Shown: positions 23,331 through 32,276, counted from the stretch's first letter. The stretch: DNA of 44,289 bases from CAYLMG01 sp964464635 (GCA_964464635.1 CAYXGT010000012.1:1-44289), one strand, 5' to 3'. Notes: generated from the sequence alone by a model not told the origin. Program-made: numbers and translations.

Positions 23331-24866
23331 TTAATCGTCGCTTCCGCCGCAGATAAACCGCATCCTGCCGACATTGGGAATAAACGCAAAACGAGATGTA
23401 ACTTTACCGAAGTTGAATCTAAAACCGCTCGGCCAATACACGAAAACCGCTTTACCTATCAGATAATCCCGCGGGACAATGCCTTTCCTGTACCTTATGC
23501 CGTTATTGCCGATACCTTCATCGTCCCACCATCTGCCGTCTTCGCTGTTTGGGCTGTTGTCGCCGAGAACAAAAAACTGGTCTTCTTCTAAACTAAATGG
23601 ATTGCCCTCGGCGGCTCTGCCACCTCTGCCGCCGTTGGCATACCGCGCCTCAGTATAATGAATGTCCCTGAAAATTGATACGTGCCAAACACTTAACTTT
23701 CCCGAGCCAAAAATCTCAACTCGAGGCTCAATATCAGTTCTTCTTTCTCCGGCATCACCCGCCAGTCGGCCAAGGTCATAACTCAACTCCTCAGAACCCG
23801 CACGCAAAACAAGTTTGTGGTCAACATTCTCAAATCTTACAAACGTCGGCTCACCGACAGAAAGAGGCTCGATTGTCCTGCTCGTCAGCTCTTCCTCTTC
23901 TCCTCCAAAAACTCGCGAAATTGAAACCCGGCCGTCAAATTCGACGCAAGCTTTATAAGTCGTTTCATACTTACCCAATGATATCCCCACAGAGCCGCCC
24001 GCGCTTTCTGCTTCAGCATAGAAACGCACCATCAAATCGCTGCACAACGGCAAATCCCCGTAACGTCTTGTATCGTTATATGCGTACATCGTACGGAAAC
24101 CATTACCAGCCGACGTATCATAAAACATCGTGTTAATCTGTTCCGGCGAGCTGTCCAGGTTAAATAACGCAGGCTCAGTCTTATCATTAATCCACGCTGA
24201 GCCCGTTGTATTAAACGGCTGTTCCCATCTGTGGTTATTAAACGAACGTTCAATCGGGCGAGCAGGCTGATAATCATTTTCATAAACCGGCATCCAAAGC
24301 TCCTCCTGAACCCTGGCCGGCTTGCGGGCGATTTCACCGTCGATATAAACGTCACCATCTACGATTTCCACAGTCTCTCCCGGCTTGCCTATCAAACGTT
24401 TTATGTAATTGATGCGCGGCTTCATAGGATTCTTGAATACAACCACGTCCCATCGCTTGGGCTCAAAAAACTGGTATATGCATTTTAAAACGAGAATCCG
24501 GTCTCCATTGGATACCGCTGCCGTCCTGTTATCCGGGCTCTCATAGCCGCAGCTCGGACACCGGCTCTGAAGAAGCCTCACATTGCCCGAAGGAATCGTA
24601 TCCGTTTCAGAACCGCGCCTGTCCAGCATATAGCCTCTGTCATATTTATAACCGCACTGTGAACAGCACATCCTGAAATGGGCGCCCATCAACGTATCCG
24701 CCATACTGCCGGTTGGAATCCGAAATGCCTCCATAATAAAAGAGCGAAAAACAAAAGCCAGGATAAACGCCGTTATCAATCCTTCCAGAACATTGGTTAT
24801 CTCCTCGACCCTCGCCGCACGATTATGCTTTGCCAATCCACCTTTATCAGTCTCACTTTTCATCAT
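23331..24866 (-). CDS. lepB: Signal peptidase I with zinc-ribbon and large beta-rich insertion
   Basis: Cleaves signal peptides on the outer face of the cytoplasmic membrane. Catalytic motifs are complete: Ser54 in IPTGSMADTL, Lys156 in YIKRLIGKPGE, and GDNSPNSEDGRWW at about 435-447. A membrane span covers residues 28-45. At 511 aa it is far longer than typical enzymes (about 200-325 aa). One insert (residues 60-120) carries four-cysteine zinc-ribbon pairs (CSQC at 68-71, CPSC at 103-106). A second (about 185-425) is strand-rich and resembles a lectin- or LamG-like sandwich. Such expansion is seen in Planctomycetes (from memory). The role of the inserts is unknown. Confidence 0.9.
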   Translation of the reverse strand: MMKSETDKGGLAKHNRAARVEEITNVLEGLITAFILAFVFRSFIMEAFRIPTGSMADTLMGAHFRMCCSQCGYKYDRGYMLDRRGSETDTIPSGNVRLLQSRCPSCGYESPDNRTAAVSNGDRILVLKCIYQFFEPKRWDVVVFKNPMKPRINYIKRLIGKPGETVEIVDGDVYIDGEIARKPARVQEELWMPVYENDYQPARPIERSFNNHRWEQPFNTTGSAWINDKTEPALFNLDSSPEQINTMFYDTSAGNGFRTMYAYNDTRRYGDLPLCSDLMVRFYAEAESAGGSVGISLGKYETTYKACVEFDGRVSISRVFGGEEEELTSRTIEPLSVGEPTFVRFENVDHKLVLRAGSEELSYDLGRLAGDAGERRTDIEPRVEIFGSGKLSVWHVSIFRDIHYTEARYANGGRGGRAAEGNPFSLEEDQFFVLGDNSPNSEDGRWWDDEGIGNNGIRYRKGIVPRDYLIGKAVFVYWPSGFRFNFGKVTSRFAFIPNVGRMRFICGGSDD

Positions 24867-25590
24867 AATTACGATTAAAAAATACCTCTCAATATCAGTC
24901 TATAGCCCTTATTAAACTAAAAGCCGTTATTATGCACAATTACCCCCATCGGGTCAACAAACTTCTTGCTATCCAAACCGCACCCTGCCAGCCCTGAAAA
25001 AATCCCTTGTCTTTAATTGAGTAAACAGAGATTCCACCCTCCGTTAACAAAGGTTCAGGATTGATGCGAAAAGTGAAGGTTTTGTATTGTGATGAGTATT
25101 GGCTATGGGGAAGCTGTGCTGTTGATTGTTTGCCGAACATTGCCTCATCTCTCGTGCAGATTTTCGGCCATTCTAGTGCCGTTTCCAAAAAGAAACTTTA
25201 GCTTTTGTGTCATTCCCGCGTAAGCGGGAATCCAGTCTTTTAGACGATGGATTCCGCATCAAGACTTCGGTAAGCTCAGTCGAGTCGTGCGGAATGACAA
25301 ATTATAAAAGCGAAACTTATTTAATAGAAATGGCACTAGCACGCAGGTAGTACTTATCAATTTCGGCGTCAAACCACCACCCAGCAATTCTCAAATAATC
25401 CCAGCCTCGGTTACGCCTAAGAATTTGCCTAAAACATCAAAGGTTATGTTTTGAAGTGTTAATATTGGTCCGTCGGACATCATAAAGCCGGTCAATAGTT
25501 TATTAGTGGCGTACATTTAATAAACCTAAACAGCGTCATTGGACTCCCGAACCATTACAGTGAGTTAAAAATCCCAGAAAGTCTAAAGAT
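24867..25590. other. Intergenic region containing a MITE-like palindrome
   Basis: No credible gene. The 82-codon minus-strand frame at 24940-25188 has no ribosome-binding site, and its start end lies inside the palindromic repeat. The region holds the inverted repeat described separately (25172-25340); the remainder shows no recognisable element. Confidence 0.55.
25172..25340. repeat. MITE-like palindromic element, about 169 bp
   Basis: Outer arms begin CTAGTGCCGTTTC (25173-25185) and end with its near-complement GAAATGGCACTAG (25327-25339). They continue inward as partial complements (AGAAACTTTAGCTTTTG against AAAAGCGAAACTTATT), then GTCATTCCCGC and GCGGAATGAC, around a GATGGATTCC core. It encodes nothing. 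The inner CATTCCCGCG...GCGGGAATCC hairpin is a widespread repeat type. The whole can fold into one long hairpin, as a non-autonomous transposable element would. Confidence 0.7.
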
Positions 25591-26235
25591 CTACAAATCA
25601 AAGCATAAAAGCCCGAATATAAATTTTATTAATGGGTGAATCAGATATTCGTTTGCCGCAGTGGTAAAAGTACCCCAAAAATACTTGCCAACAAAGATTA
25701 AGACTAGAAATATTGGAACACTAACACCCCAGCATATTATTAGCAAAACAAATGGATTTTCATAATTAAGTTTGCGACGGTTTGTTTGGATAATTTTACT
25801 GTCCGATACTTTATCACTGATCAAATTGAGTATCCTATCCATATTGTTAAAACCGTAGACTTGAGCTGGTGTGTTGTTCTTTTCATATAACTTGATAAGT
25901 GCCACATCTCCTTTGAAATCCATGGTAACTTCAATTTTAGCAATATTATCCCAAACAATTTGTCGCTGTTCTTGCTTATCTTGTTTTATGATTTCCCTAT
26001 CATCTATGAGAATCTTATCTTGGCAATGTATTTTACTGTACACTCTATTATTTACAAAAGCAACCACATTAGAAAACAGATAAGTGATGATGCACACAGT
26101 TATTGTTCTGATGTAATTAAAATCAGAAATAATCAAAATTGCTATGAAAACGACCGGTACGCCAAAAAGCAAGAGCATCCGGATTTGCCTTTTAGTTTTT
26201 TTGTGATCGTCTTCGGAAAAATTGAATACGTGCAT
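25591..26235 (-). CDS. Membrane protein with a PH-like domain, 214 aa, unknown function
   Basis: ATG 26235 follows AGGATAAAA. Two N-terminal membrane spans (about 19-38 and 42-62) are followed by a soluble segment (about 70-150) with a beta-strand pattern similar to bacterial PH-like domains (KILIDDREIIKQDKQEQRQIVWDNIAKIEV). One or two further spans lie near the C-terminus (about 165-187, and about 195-210). Low-GC composition unlike the surrounding core genes suggests acquired DNA. It lies between two repeat elements. No specific function can be given. Confidence 0.6.
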   Translation of the reverse strand: MHVFNFSEDDHKKTKRQIRMLLLFGVPVVFIAILIISDFNYIRTITVCIITYLFSNVVAFVNNRVYSKIHCQDKILIDDREIIKQDKQEQRQIVWDNIAKIEVTMDFKGDVALIKLYEKNNTPAQVYGFNNMDRILNLISDKVSDSKIIQTNRRKLNYENPFVLLIICWGVSVPIFLVLIFVGKYFWGTFTTAANEYLIHPLIKFIFGLLCFDL

Positions 26236-26257
26236 ATTTTTATCCTGTCCTATAAAA

Positions 26258-26280
26258 AAATAGGGGGACGTTTCCTATTT
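26258..26280. repeat. Short REP-like hairpin AAATAGG...CCTATTT, copy 2
   Basis: Arms 26258-26264 and 26274-26280 with a nine-base loop. It is the counterpart of 66-88 and marks the left boundary of the second duplicated segment. Confidence 0.6.
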
Positions 26281-26480
26281 ATGTTGCCCTGATTTCTCTC
26301 AATCTCACGATCAATATTTGAAAGAGACACAACGTTACTGAAAGCATTGAAATGGCAATAATATCGAGTTTACCTCTCGCCGTCAACGACTATCATACAA
26401 TCGATGCCGGCGATGGATTCTTTAACCTGGATATTATTGCAAAACAGCCAATTAGTCGGCTGATTCTTTTTAATTTACAA
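26281..26480 (-). pseudogene. Decayed coding relic upstream of the intact TlpA gene
   Basis: The minus strand keeps the frame YYCHFNAFSNVVSLSNIDRE seen in the other copy (YYCHYDAFVNVVALSNIDGE), but upstream codons are interrupted by stops and frame changes. The encoded family is unknown. Because both copies hold the relic, it was decaying before or soon after the duplication. Confidence 0.35.
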
Positions 26481-26671
26481 GCCGGTTTCACAAAAAAAAG
26501 TTTTTAGTGTCGCTTGCCAGCCGGCTTGCAGGAACTTGCTAGATTAAAACGGTTAAGATTCGGGAAAATACCAATTGAACCTTTGAGAAATGGGTAATCC
26601 CACGAGTTATTCCTCTTGTAAACGCCGGTTAAATCTGGTAACCTGTCTTTGATGTAAATCTTTAATCTGCC

Positions 26672-26700
26672 TTGACTTGATTGATTCAATGGCTTTTATC
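26672..26700 (+). promoter_or_regulatory. Candidate promoter of the TlpA-like gene
   Basis: TTGACT (26672-26677), a 17-base spacer and a weak TTTATC (26695-26700). The equivalent TTGACT is kept in the other copy (498-503). The -10 is poor, so this is tentative. Confidence 0.35.
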
Positions 26701-26760
26701 AAAAATCGAGCCCTTGTTTTAACGGGCTGAAAGAAAATTAAAAACTTTTCAGGAGGTTTT

Positions 26761-27741
26761 ATGAAATTTCGTAATGTATCTCTTGCCCTGGTTATTCTTG
26801 CCTCGCTTTTCCTTGCGCAGAGTAAATCCGCTGAAAGAGCAAAACCATCGCTCGGCGGGCCGGCCCCGAAGATTACAGGACTGACCTGGATAAAAGGCGG
26901 ACCCGTCGAAATAAAAAAGGGCACCGTTTACGTCATTGAGTTCTGGGCTACCTGGTGTCCTCCCTGCAGGTACACCATTCCGCACCTTACCGAGCTGCAG
27001 AAAAAATATAAGGATAAATCCGTCACTGTCATCGGCATCTCGAATGAGCCTGTAAGCACGGTTCAGCCGTTCGTAAAGGCCAAAGCCGAAAATATGGATT
27101 ACAACGTTGCCGTGGATACCGACGGCGTCGCATCTAAAAACTATATGAGGGCCTTCGGCGAAACCGGAATCCCTACAGCCTTTGTCATTGATAAAAATAG
27201 CAGGCTCGTCTGGAAAGGTCATCCTTTGGGCGGCCTGGATGACGTCCTCGAAAAGGTAGTCGAAGAAAAATTCGATTCCGAGCAGTATCAAAAGGACATC
27301 ACGGAGGCAAAGGAAAAATACGAAAGGGCGGTCCAGAACTATATGGACTACTTTGAAAAAATAAAAACTGCAGGCCCAAAAGAGGTTGAAAGTATCGGCG
27401 GTCAGCTTATACAGGATGCCGATGCCCAGATACTTAATGCCTTTGCCTGGCAAATTCTCACCAGGGTCGAAGAACCCAAACGTGATTTTAACCTCGCTGT
27501 GCAGGCCGCTGAAAAGGCAAACCTGCTCACCGAGCAGAAAAATCCCGAAGTTCTTGACACCTATGCCCTGGCACTGTTCGAATCCGCAAAATACCGGATT
27601 CAGCAGGCTGTACAATTACAGCAAAAGGCCGTAATCCTCACCGAAGGCAACCCGATGATGCAGGCTGAATTGAAAAAAACTCTTGAAAAATATAAAAGTG
27701 CTGCTGAAAAAATAGCTGAAACCGAAAGCAAGACCGATTAA
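26761..27741 (+). CDS. TlpA-like thioredoxin-fold protein with C-terminal helical domain
   Basis: 326 aa starting at ATG 26761 after AGGAGG. A signal peptide (1-about 23) implies action outside the cytoplasm. A thioredoxin fold (about 32-165) contains the WCPPC active site (Cys66, Cys69) and the cis-proline loop GIPTAFVID. Residues about 166-326 form helical, TPR-like repeats (ILNAFAWQILTRVEEP; EVLDTYALALFESA) that probably bind a partner. Likely role: thiol-disulfide exchange in cytochrome c maturation or protein repair; TlpA-type proteins with TPR-like tails are common in Planctomycetes (from memory). A truncated paralogue lies at 587. Confidence 0.88.
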   Translation: MKFRNVSLALVILASLFLAQSKSAERAKPSLGGPAPKITGLTWIKGGPVEIKKGTVYVIEFWATWCPPCRYTIPHLTELQKKYKDKSVTVIGISNEPVSTVQPFVKAKAENMDYNVAVDTDGVASKNYMRAFGETGIPTAFVIDKNSRLVWKGHPLGGLDDVLEKVVEEKFDSEQYQKDITEAKEKYERAVQNYMDYFEKIKTAGPKEVESIGGQLIQDADAQILNAFAWQILTRVEEPKRDFNLAVQAAEKANLLTEQKNPEVLDTYALALFESAKYRIQQAVQLQQKAVILTEGNPMMQAELKKTLEKYKSAAEKIAETESKTD

Positions 27742-27859
27742 ACTCGAAAAAAATATGGTAACCATTGAATCGCTCGAATCGAAGGGACATTCTTAATTTT
27801 GTTCTCCCTGCTCTTTATATGTGTAATCCGAAAATCATAAATAGCCGATATCTTCCTGT

Positions 27860-28573
27860 ATGAATCTGCCCAGAACCAGAAAACTTTTTCTTATTATACT
27901 CCTGCTCTATTGGCCGCTTATCTTTATCCTGACCCACATACCTCTCAAACTGGACCTCCTTGTGCAGCTTCAGGCCTCCGATAAAAGCCTGCATTTTCTC
28001 GTCTATTTTATTCTTTCATTTCTTCTGTACTTCGCCACCGAATCCGCCCAAAAGCTCAGTTTGAAAAGCATAAAATTCTGGCTTCTTTTCTCGGCTCTGC
28101 TTGTTTATGCAGCCGCCGATGAATGGCTTCAGGGCCTTGTCGGCAGAAGCTGTGATTTCCTTGACTTTATTGCCAATTTAACCGGTGTTGTTGCTGCCTT
28201 TGTTTTCCTTTCGTTTTTGTCATTCTGGCCGGCACTGCTCCTCTGCACCGCCGTTTCCATAATTATTATTACAAAAGCCGCACAAATGAGATTTACAGGC
28301 AACCTCTCTTTTATCAGGCCGGCCGTCTATTTTTTTTCCTACGCCTTTTTCACTATCATTTGGTCCCGCTTCATCTTTTCTATAAAGTCTTTGAAAACCT
28401 CACCGTTAAAATGGTTTATAGCCGCTTTTGCTTTGCCGGTAACTGTCCTTCTTGCCGCCGGCATCTTTTCATTCCTCCTCGCCAATAGTTTTCAGCTCAC
28501 AGAGATAATCTGCTCTCTCGCCGCAATATTTATCGCCGTAATCGTTTCTTATTTCACCAGCAGGTTCGTTTAA
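27860..28573 (+). CDS. VanZ-like membrane protein
   Basis: 237 aa with about seven hydrophobic spans. The VanZ-family pattern is present: DKSLHFLVYFILSFLLYF in the first third and DEWLQGLVGRSCDFLDFIAN with a following G (DExxQ...gRxxDxxDxxaNxxG). The family is named after a teicoplanin-resistance accessory protein, but in most genomes such proteins have no proven role. The C-terminal 100 residues add three spans not found in the smallest members. No ribosome-binding site is clear for ATG 27860. Confidence 0.8.
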   Translation: MNLPRTRKLFLIILLLYWPLIFILTHIPLKLDLLVQLQASDKSLHFLVYFILSFLLYFATESAQKLSLKSIKFWLLFSALLVYAAADEWLQGLVGRSCDFLDFIANLTGVVAAFVFLSFLSFWPALLLCTAVSIIIITKAAQMRFTGNLSFIRPAVYFFSYAFFTIIWSRFIFSIKSLKTSPLKWFIAAFALPVTVLLAAGIFSFLLANSFQLTEIICSLAAIFIAVIVSYFTSRFV

Positions 28574-28682
28574 CTCCCAACTTTTATAGCCGTTACTGGT
28601 GAAAAACGAACCCAATTTTGGGCGAAAATTGGGTTTGAATTGGCTTTGTTTGGCTTCGTTTTTTGGTTCGTTTTCGGCTAAT

Positions 28683-28910
28683 CCGACAGGGCGTACATTT
28701 ACATATCTGGTTATATTACAAGCACTTATCGATGAGCCACGGACAGGATGCCCGTGGTACGAATTGGGTTCGTTTTGGGTTCGTTTGGGTTCGTTTTTTG
28801 GGCAGTTTTCGGGCAGTCCGACAGGGCGTACATTTACATATCTGGTTATATTGCAAACACTTAGCAATGACACACGGGCGCCAAGCCCGTGGTACAAATT
28901 GGGTTCGTTT
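28683..28910. repeat. Composite direct repeat, two units, 135 bp period
   Basis: Unit 1 (from 28683) and unit 2 (from 28818) both begin CCGACAGGGCGTACATTTAC, continue through CATATCTGGTTATATT, and reach a CACGG...CCGTGG palindrome and an AATTGGGTTCGTTTTG tail. They are about 90 percent alike. Similar repeats that translate as 'QNEPN...' peptides are common in Planctomycetes drafts (from memory). Confidence 0.8.
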
Positions 28911-29511
28911 TGCATAAAAAGGGTTGATTTGTAGAGCTCTCTCAACAAATGTAGAGGTGCGTTTTGAGAGTTAATTGGTGAATTGGTTAATTTGTTAATT
29001 AGTTTTCCGATTCTCGAGCCCTGATGCTTGATACACGTTGATAGTGTCCCGTGACTCGTTTCTCGTGTCTCGTGGTTATAAAACATTGATAAATCCTTAA
29101 ATAATAAGAATTTACAATTAATTTTCTGACTTGGCCGTCTGGCCGATGCTTGCGGGCCCCACCTACGCTTCCTGCTAAGCTACGGTCGGGCATGCCTCCG
29201 CGTTACGTGTGTTTTCTAACACACAATGGTATTATACAAATCAAGGCCGTTTTATCAATAGAAAAATAAAAAAGAATACAGCAGACAGAATACAGAATTC
29301 AGAAAAAAATGCGTGTTTCTGCCGGAGGCCGCCCGCCTTCGTTCTTTGAACTACGGCGAGGCAGGCGATGAGCGTCGTAAGGTGGCACGCAGGCACGAAA
29401 GTGGCGGAGTGCGTAAAAAAAATGCGAACCGCAGGCAGAAACCACATAGAAACAACCACTAAGAAATAAGTCACACGTCACAAGTGCACAAGTCAAAAGG
29501 GGAAATGTTTC

Positions 29512-29539
29512 TAGTCCTTTTGTTTAAACAAAAGGACTA
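29512..29539. repeat. Perfect 28-bp palindrome
   Basis: The left half TAGTCCTTTTGTTT is followed directly by its exact complement AAACAAAAGGACTA. It lies about 60 bases beyond the stop of the HNH-STAND gene (minus strand) and could act as its terminator, since the arm contains a T-run, or as a repeat-element end. Confidence 0.65.
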
Positions 29540-29600
29540 CGAACCTTATATAAAATCAGCGACAAAAACGCGATGCTCATTATGCGGTGCGACTACGACT

Positions 29601-32276
29601 TCAACACATCTTTTCGAGTATTGCTTCTGAGTCTTTTGCCTTTGGGTCTTTTATTTGCTTTCTGCAGGTGAGGGCTTTTTTGAGCCACTCTCTGGCTTTT
29701 TCTTTATCATTCTCAGCTAAGAGAATCCGGCCTAACAGATGTGCTGCATCACCTTCGGCCCAGCGGTATTTCATAGAGACTGCCTTTTCGTACGCTGATT
29801 TTGCATTACTTTTCGCCTGCTCGAAATCTTTTTGCTCTAAATATGCTTTTGCTAAAATTATCGCCGCTGCTGGCTCATAAAACCAAAATCCCGTCCTGCT
29901 GCAAATCTTCAGAACTTCGTTAGCATCGCGAAAAGCATCATCGTATTTACCCATATCTAAGTTTAATCTAGCGCGCTCGAGTAATGCTTCGATTTGAAGG
30001 TCTGGTACGCCGATCTTGTGACCAATCTCAAGTGCTTCTTGGATATGCTCCTCCGATTGCTTTTTATCCCCCTTTATCCTCTCAATAGCACCCAAGCAGC
30101 GGTGACATCTTGAAATGTCATCTGGCCAATTTTGACTATTACAAATCTCCAGGTTCTGTTCTGTCAGCTTAAAGGCCTCATCAACTCTCCCCATCGATAT
30201 AAGAAAAGTGGCATAATTAACTCCTCTATGACTGTAAAGCCGGAATTCACTAATCTTTTTTTCAAGCTCATCCGACTCCTTGAAATTTTGTTCTGCTTCT
30301 TCAGTCTTGCCCAACAGATAATATATCCAGCCAAGATACGCCTTTGAATCTACGATATATTGCTCATCTTTTGCTGTCTGTGCCAATTCAAGTGCCTTTT
30401 TGGCACTCTCAAGACCTTCCTCAAGCTCGCTGGTTCTCAATTGCAGGTCAGCTAAGTTTGAATAACCCACAGAGGCGAAAGCTATTTCGTTATCTTCAAT
30501 ATATAACTCAGTTGCTCCTTTCAATGGTTCTTCTGCCTCTTTTGGCCTGCCTGTATAAAGAAGTCCCAGTCCGGCTGTATTGAGTAGCCAGCTTTGGTGG
30601 CCCTTTTCACTTACAAGTGGCATCTGCGAAAGGTCGCCTTCCGGAAAGAAAGTCTTGACAAGAGATAGGTCAGTTTCCCAGGCACCGAGGATATGAGTAA
30701 TGAAATATTCATCCATTCTATCTATTTTCTCTTGATAAACATCCCAATACACCTCATCATAAAGGCCTGCGGAACAGCCGTGATAGACCTGCTCAAATAA
30801 CGGCTGCATCTGATCCAACGTCTTGGGTCGCTCGGGTGCGTTTTCGCCAAAATACTCGTAAATGCGTTTATGACACAGCTTTTTATCCTTCTTCTTAAAA
30901 TCAGATTCAAAATAGCTCTTAATTAATGGATGTGTTGTATATAGCTTTTTCTTCTCATCGCAGGATATGAGTCGCCAATCTAACAACCCGTCAATCAGGT
31001 CCTTGAAATCAAGCTCATTCATCTTTATTAATACATCATTGAATTTGGTATCCTCTATTTTCTTACGAAATACTTTTTCAAAATCGCTTTGCTTTACCTC
31101 CTGTCGAAATAGTGAAAAGATATTCAAAAACGCCCTTTCTGCTTTAGACATTTTTTTCGCATATCTGCTCAAAAGCTTGCCTACATCTTCAAATCGCTTC
31201 TTGTCGCTCAGGACAAATTTAATATCAGGCGCCTGTTTTATATCTCCTCCATAGTATCTATCTAAATACCCAGCTAAAGATGTCAGGCTCAGCGCATGTC
31301 CTTTATATCTATTGATAACTTCTTTAATATCATCATCGCTTCCCCTGACTCCTCGCTTTTTTAACATTGACAGGGCATCCGGAACGCTTAAATCAATCAA
31401 TGGGTGATTTTTATAACTTCTGTTTTCCCAGTCTTCCAAATCCTTTAACGAAAAGCGTGTTGTAATCAAGCACAGGCCCTTTGCTTCAGGGACATCAGCT
31501 AAATAATGAAGCATCTCCGTACATTCACGATGGAGCATTTTTCCAAACTCATCACCGGATTCGCCTTTTTGCATCTGTTCAAGACCATCTAATATAATTA
31601 AATAGGCTTCTTGGCCGATATACTGCTTTATCCTGTCAACCTTTTCCCACGTGCCTTTTATAGTCTCCGGCTCAATTTGTCCGCCGCTGACAAATCGTAA
31701 AAGTGCATTTAAGAATTGCTCAAGATATGCATTACGATAAAATCCCCACCAGAATACTCCATCAGGCTGAATTCCATTAGATTCCAGATTATCGTACCAC
31801 TTACGTATAAGGGCCGATTTGCCCACACCACCCCAGCCGATAAGTGCCCCAATCCGCACCGCTGGGTCTTTATACCATTCAGTTATAGTATCAAGCTCCT
31901 GCTCTCGTCCGACAAATTTCTCTTCCGGCGGCGTCTGATTATGCAAACTCGGTGGTAAATAAAGTTTTATTCCAGGTGCGTTGTTCAGTCGTTCTTCGAG
32001 TGTAAGACCCATAGCACAGAGATTAACCCATTTATCCTTGTACATTTTAAGTTGTTCTATATTGTACATCGTACGTATTCGGTGTATTTTTGCATGGCAC
32101 GTCGGGCAAACAACCATAAGATTATCTTCCGTATTGGGACCTTGTTCGCTAATGGGTACAATGTGGTGGATATCAGTAATATCTTCATGCTGAGGACAAA
32201 GACAACAACGATGCATTGCGTCGACTAATAACTTGTTTCTTATCTCTCTTGCTATTGGTTTTCGCTTTTTTGCCAT
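29601..32276 (-). CDS. HNH nuclease-STAND ATPase-TPR protein (candidate defence protein)
   Basis: 891 aa in one chain. Residues 15-66 form an HNH endonuclease-type domain with structural cysteines C24xxC27 and C57xxC60, catalytic-type His37-His38 (DIHHIVP), Asn52 and His61. Residues 120-235 open a STAND/NB-ARC-like NTPase: Walker A GWGGVGKS (147-154), a VFWWGFY segment (174-180), and Walker B LIILDGLE (226-233). A helical and winged-helix-like region (about 330-480) follows, containing FLNIFSLFRQEV. Residues about 545-885 are TPR repeats (LLYTGRPKEAEEPLKGATEL; YLGWIYYLLGKTEEAEQNFK). An N-terminal nuclease effector, a central STAND switch and a C-terminal repeat sensor is the Avs-like plan of bacterial immune NTPases (family knowledge). 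No partner gene is adjacent. The ribosome-binding site for ATG 32276 is weak. Activity untested. Confidence 0.85.
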   Translation of the reverse strand: MAKKRKPIAREIRNKLLVDAMHRCCLCPQHEDITDIHHIVPISEQGPNTEDNLMVVCPTCHAKIHRIRTMYNIEQLKMYKDKWVNLCAMGLTLEERLNNAPGIKLYLPPSLHNQTPPEEKFVGREQELDTITEWYKDPAVRIGALIGWGGVGKSALIRKWYDNLESNGIQPDGVFWWGFYRNAYLEQFLNALLRFVSGGQIEPETIKGTWEKVDRIKQYIGQEAYLIILDGLEQMQKGESGDEFGKMLHRECTEMLHYLADVPEAKGLCLITTRFSLKDLEDWENRSYKNHPLIDLSVPDALSMLKKRGVRGSDDDIKEVINRYKGHALSLTSLAGYLDRYYGGDIKQAPDIKFVLSDKKRFEDVGKLLSRYAKKMSKAERAFLNIFSLFRQEVKQSDFEKVFRKKIEDTKFNDVLIKMNELDFKDLIDGLLDWRLISCDEKKKLYTTHPLIKSYFESDFKKKDKKLCHKRIYEYFGENAPERPKTLDQMQPLFEQVYHGCSAGLYDEVYWDVYQEKIDRMDEYFITHILGAWETDLSLVKTFFPEGDLSQMPLVSEKGHQSWLLNTAGLGLLYTGRPKEAEEPLKGATELYIEDNEIAFASVGYSNLADLQLRTSELEEGLESAKKALELAQTAKDEQYIVDSKAYLGWIYYLLGKTEEAEQNFKESDELEKKISEFRLYSHRGVNYATFLISMGRVDEAFKLTEQNLEICNSQNWPDDISRCHRCLGAIERIKGDKKQSEEHIQEALEIGHKIGVPDLQIEALLERARLNLDMGKYDDAFRDANEVLKICSRTGFWFYEPAAAIILAKAYLEQKDFEQAKSNAKSAYEKAVSMKYRWAEGDAAHLLGRILLAENDKEKAREWLKKALTCRKQIKDPKAKDSEAILEKMC

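Larger units (their letters stand above)
26236..26760. other. Leader of the intact TlpA-like gene; second copy of the duplicated segment
   Basis: Aligns along its length with 64-586. It contains the REP-like hairpin (26258-26280), a decayed minus-strand coding relic, and the candidate promoter at 26672-26700. The ribosome-binding site AGGAGG (26751-26756) is immediately before the gene. No independent gene is seen. Confidence 0.65.
28574..29600. other. Repeat-rich intergenic region, about 1 kb
   Basis: No gene supported. Contents: G/T-rich 'AATTGGGTTCG' runs; a direct repeat of 135 bp period (28683 and 28818); two copies of the CACGGGC/GCCCGTG palindrome; a GC-rich block at 29150-29200 and 29315-29440 with several self-complementary stretches; and a perfect 28-bp palindrome at 29512-29539. 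The apparent 205-codon minus-strand frame (28469-29086) is built from the repeats and is not credible. Confidence 0.65.

Noticed and set aside
24940..25188. 82-codon minus-strand frame
   Set aside because: Its start end overlaps the MITE-like palindrome and it has no start signal or recognisable protein features.
28599..28934. Two plus-strand frames over the same repeat
   Set aside because: Both translate the repeat modules in different frames; neither has a start signal.
28469..29086. 205-codon minus-strand frame rich in 'NEPN' peptides
   Set aside because: The sequence is produced by the 135-bp repeat units and overlaps the end of the VanZ gene; it is repeat DNA and not a protein.
29241..29496. 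Two minus-strand cysteine- and histidine-rich frames
   Set aside because: They translate a GC-rich repeat block in different frames; no start signal and no conserved pattern.
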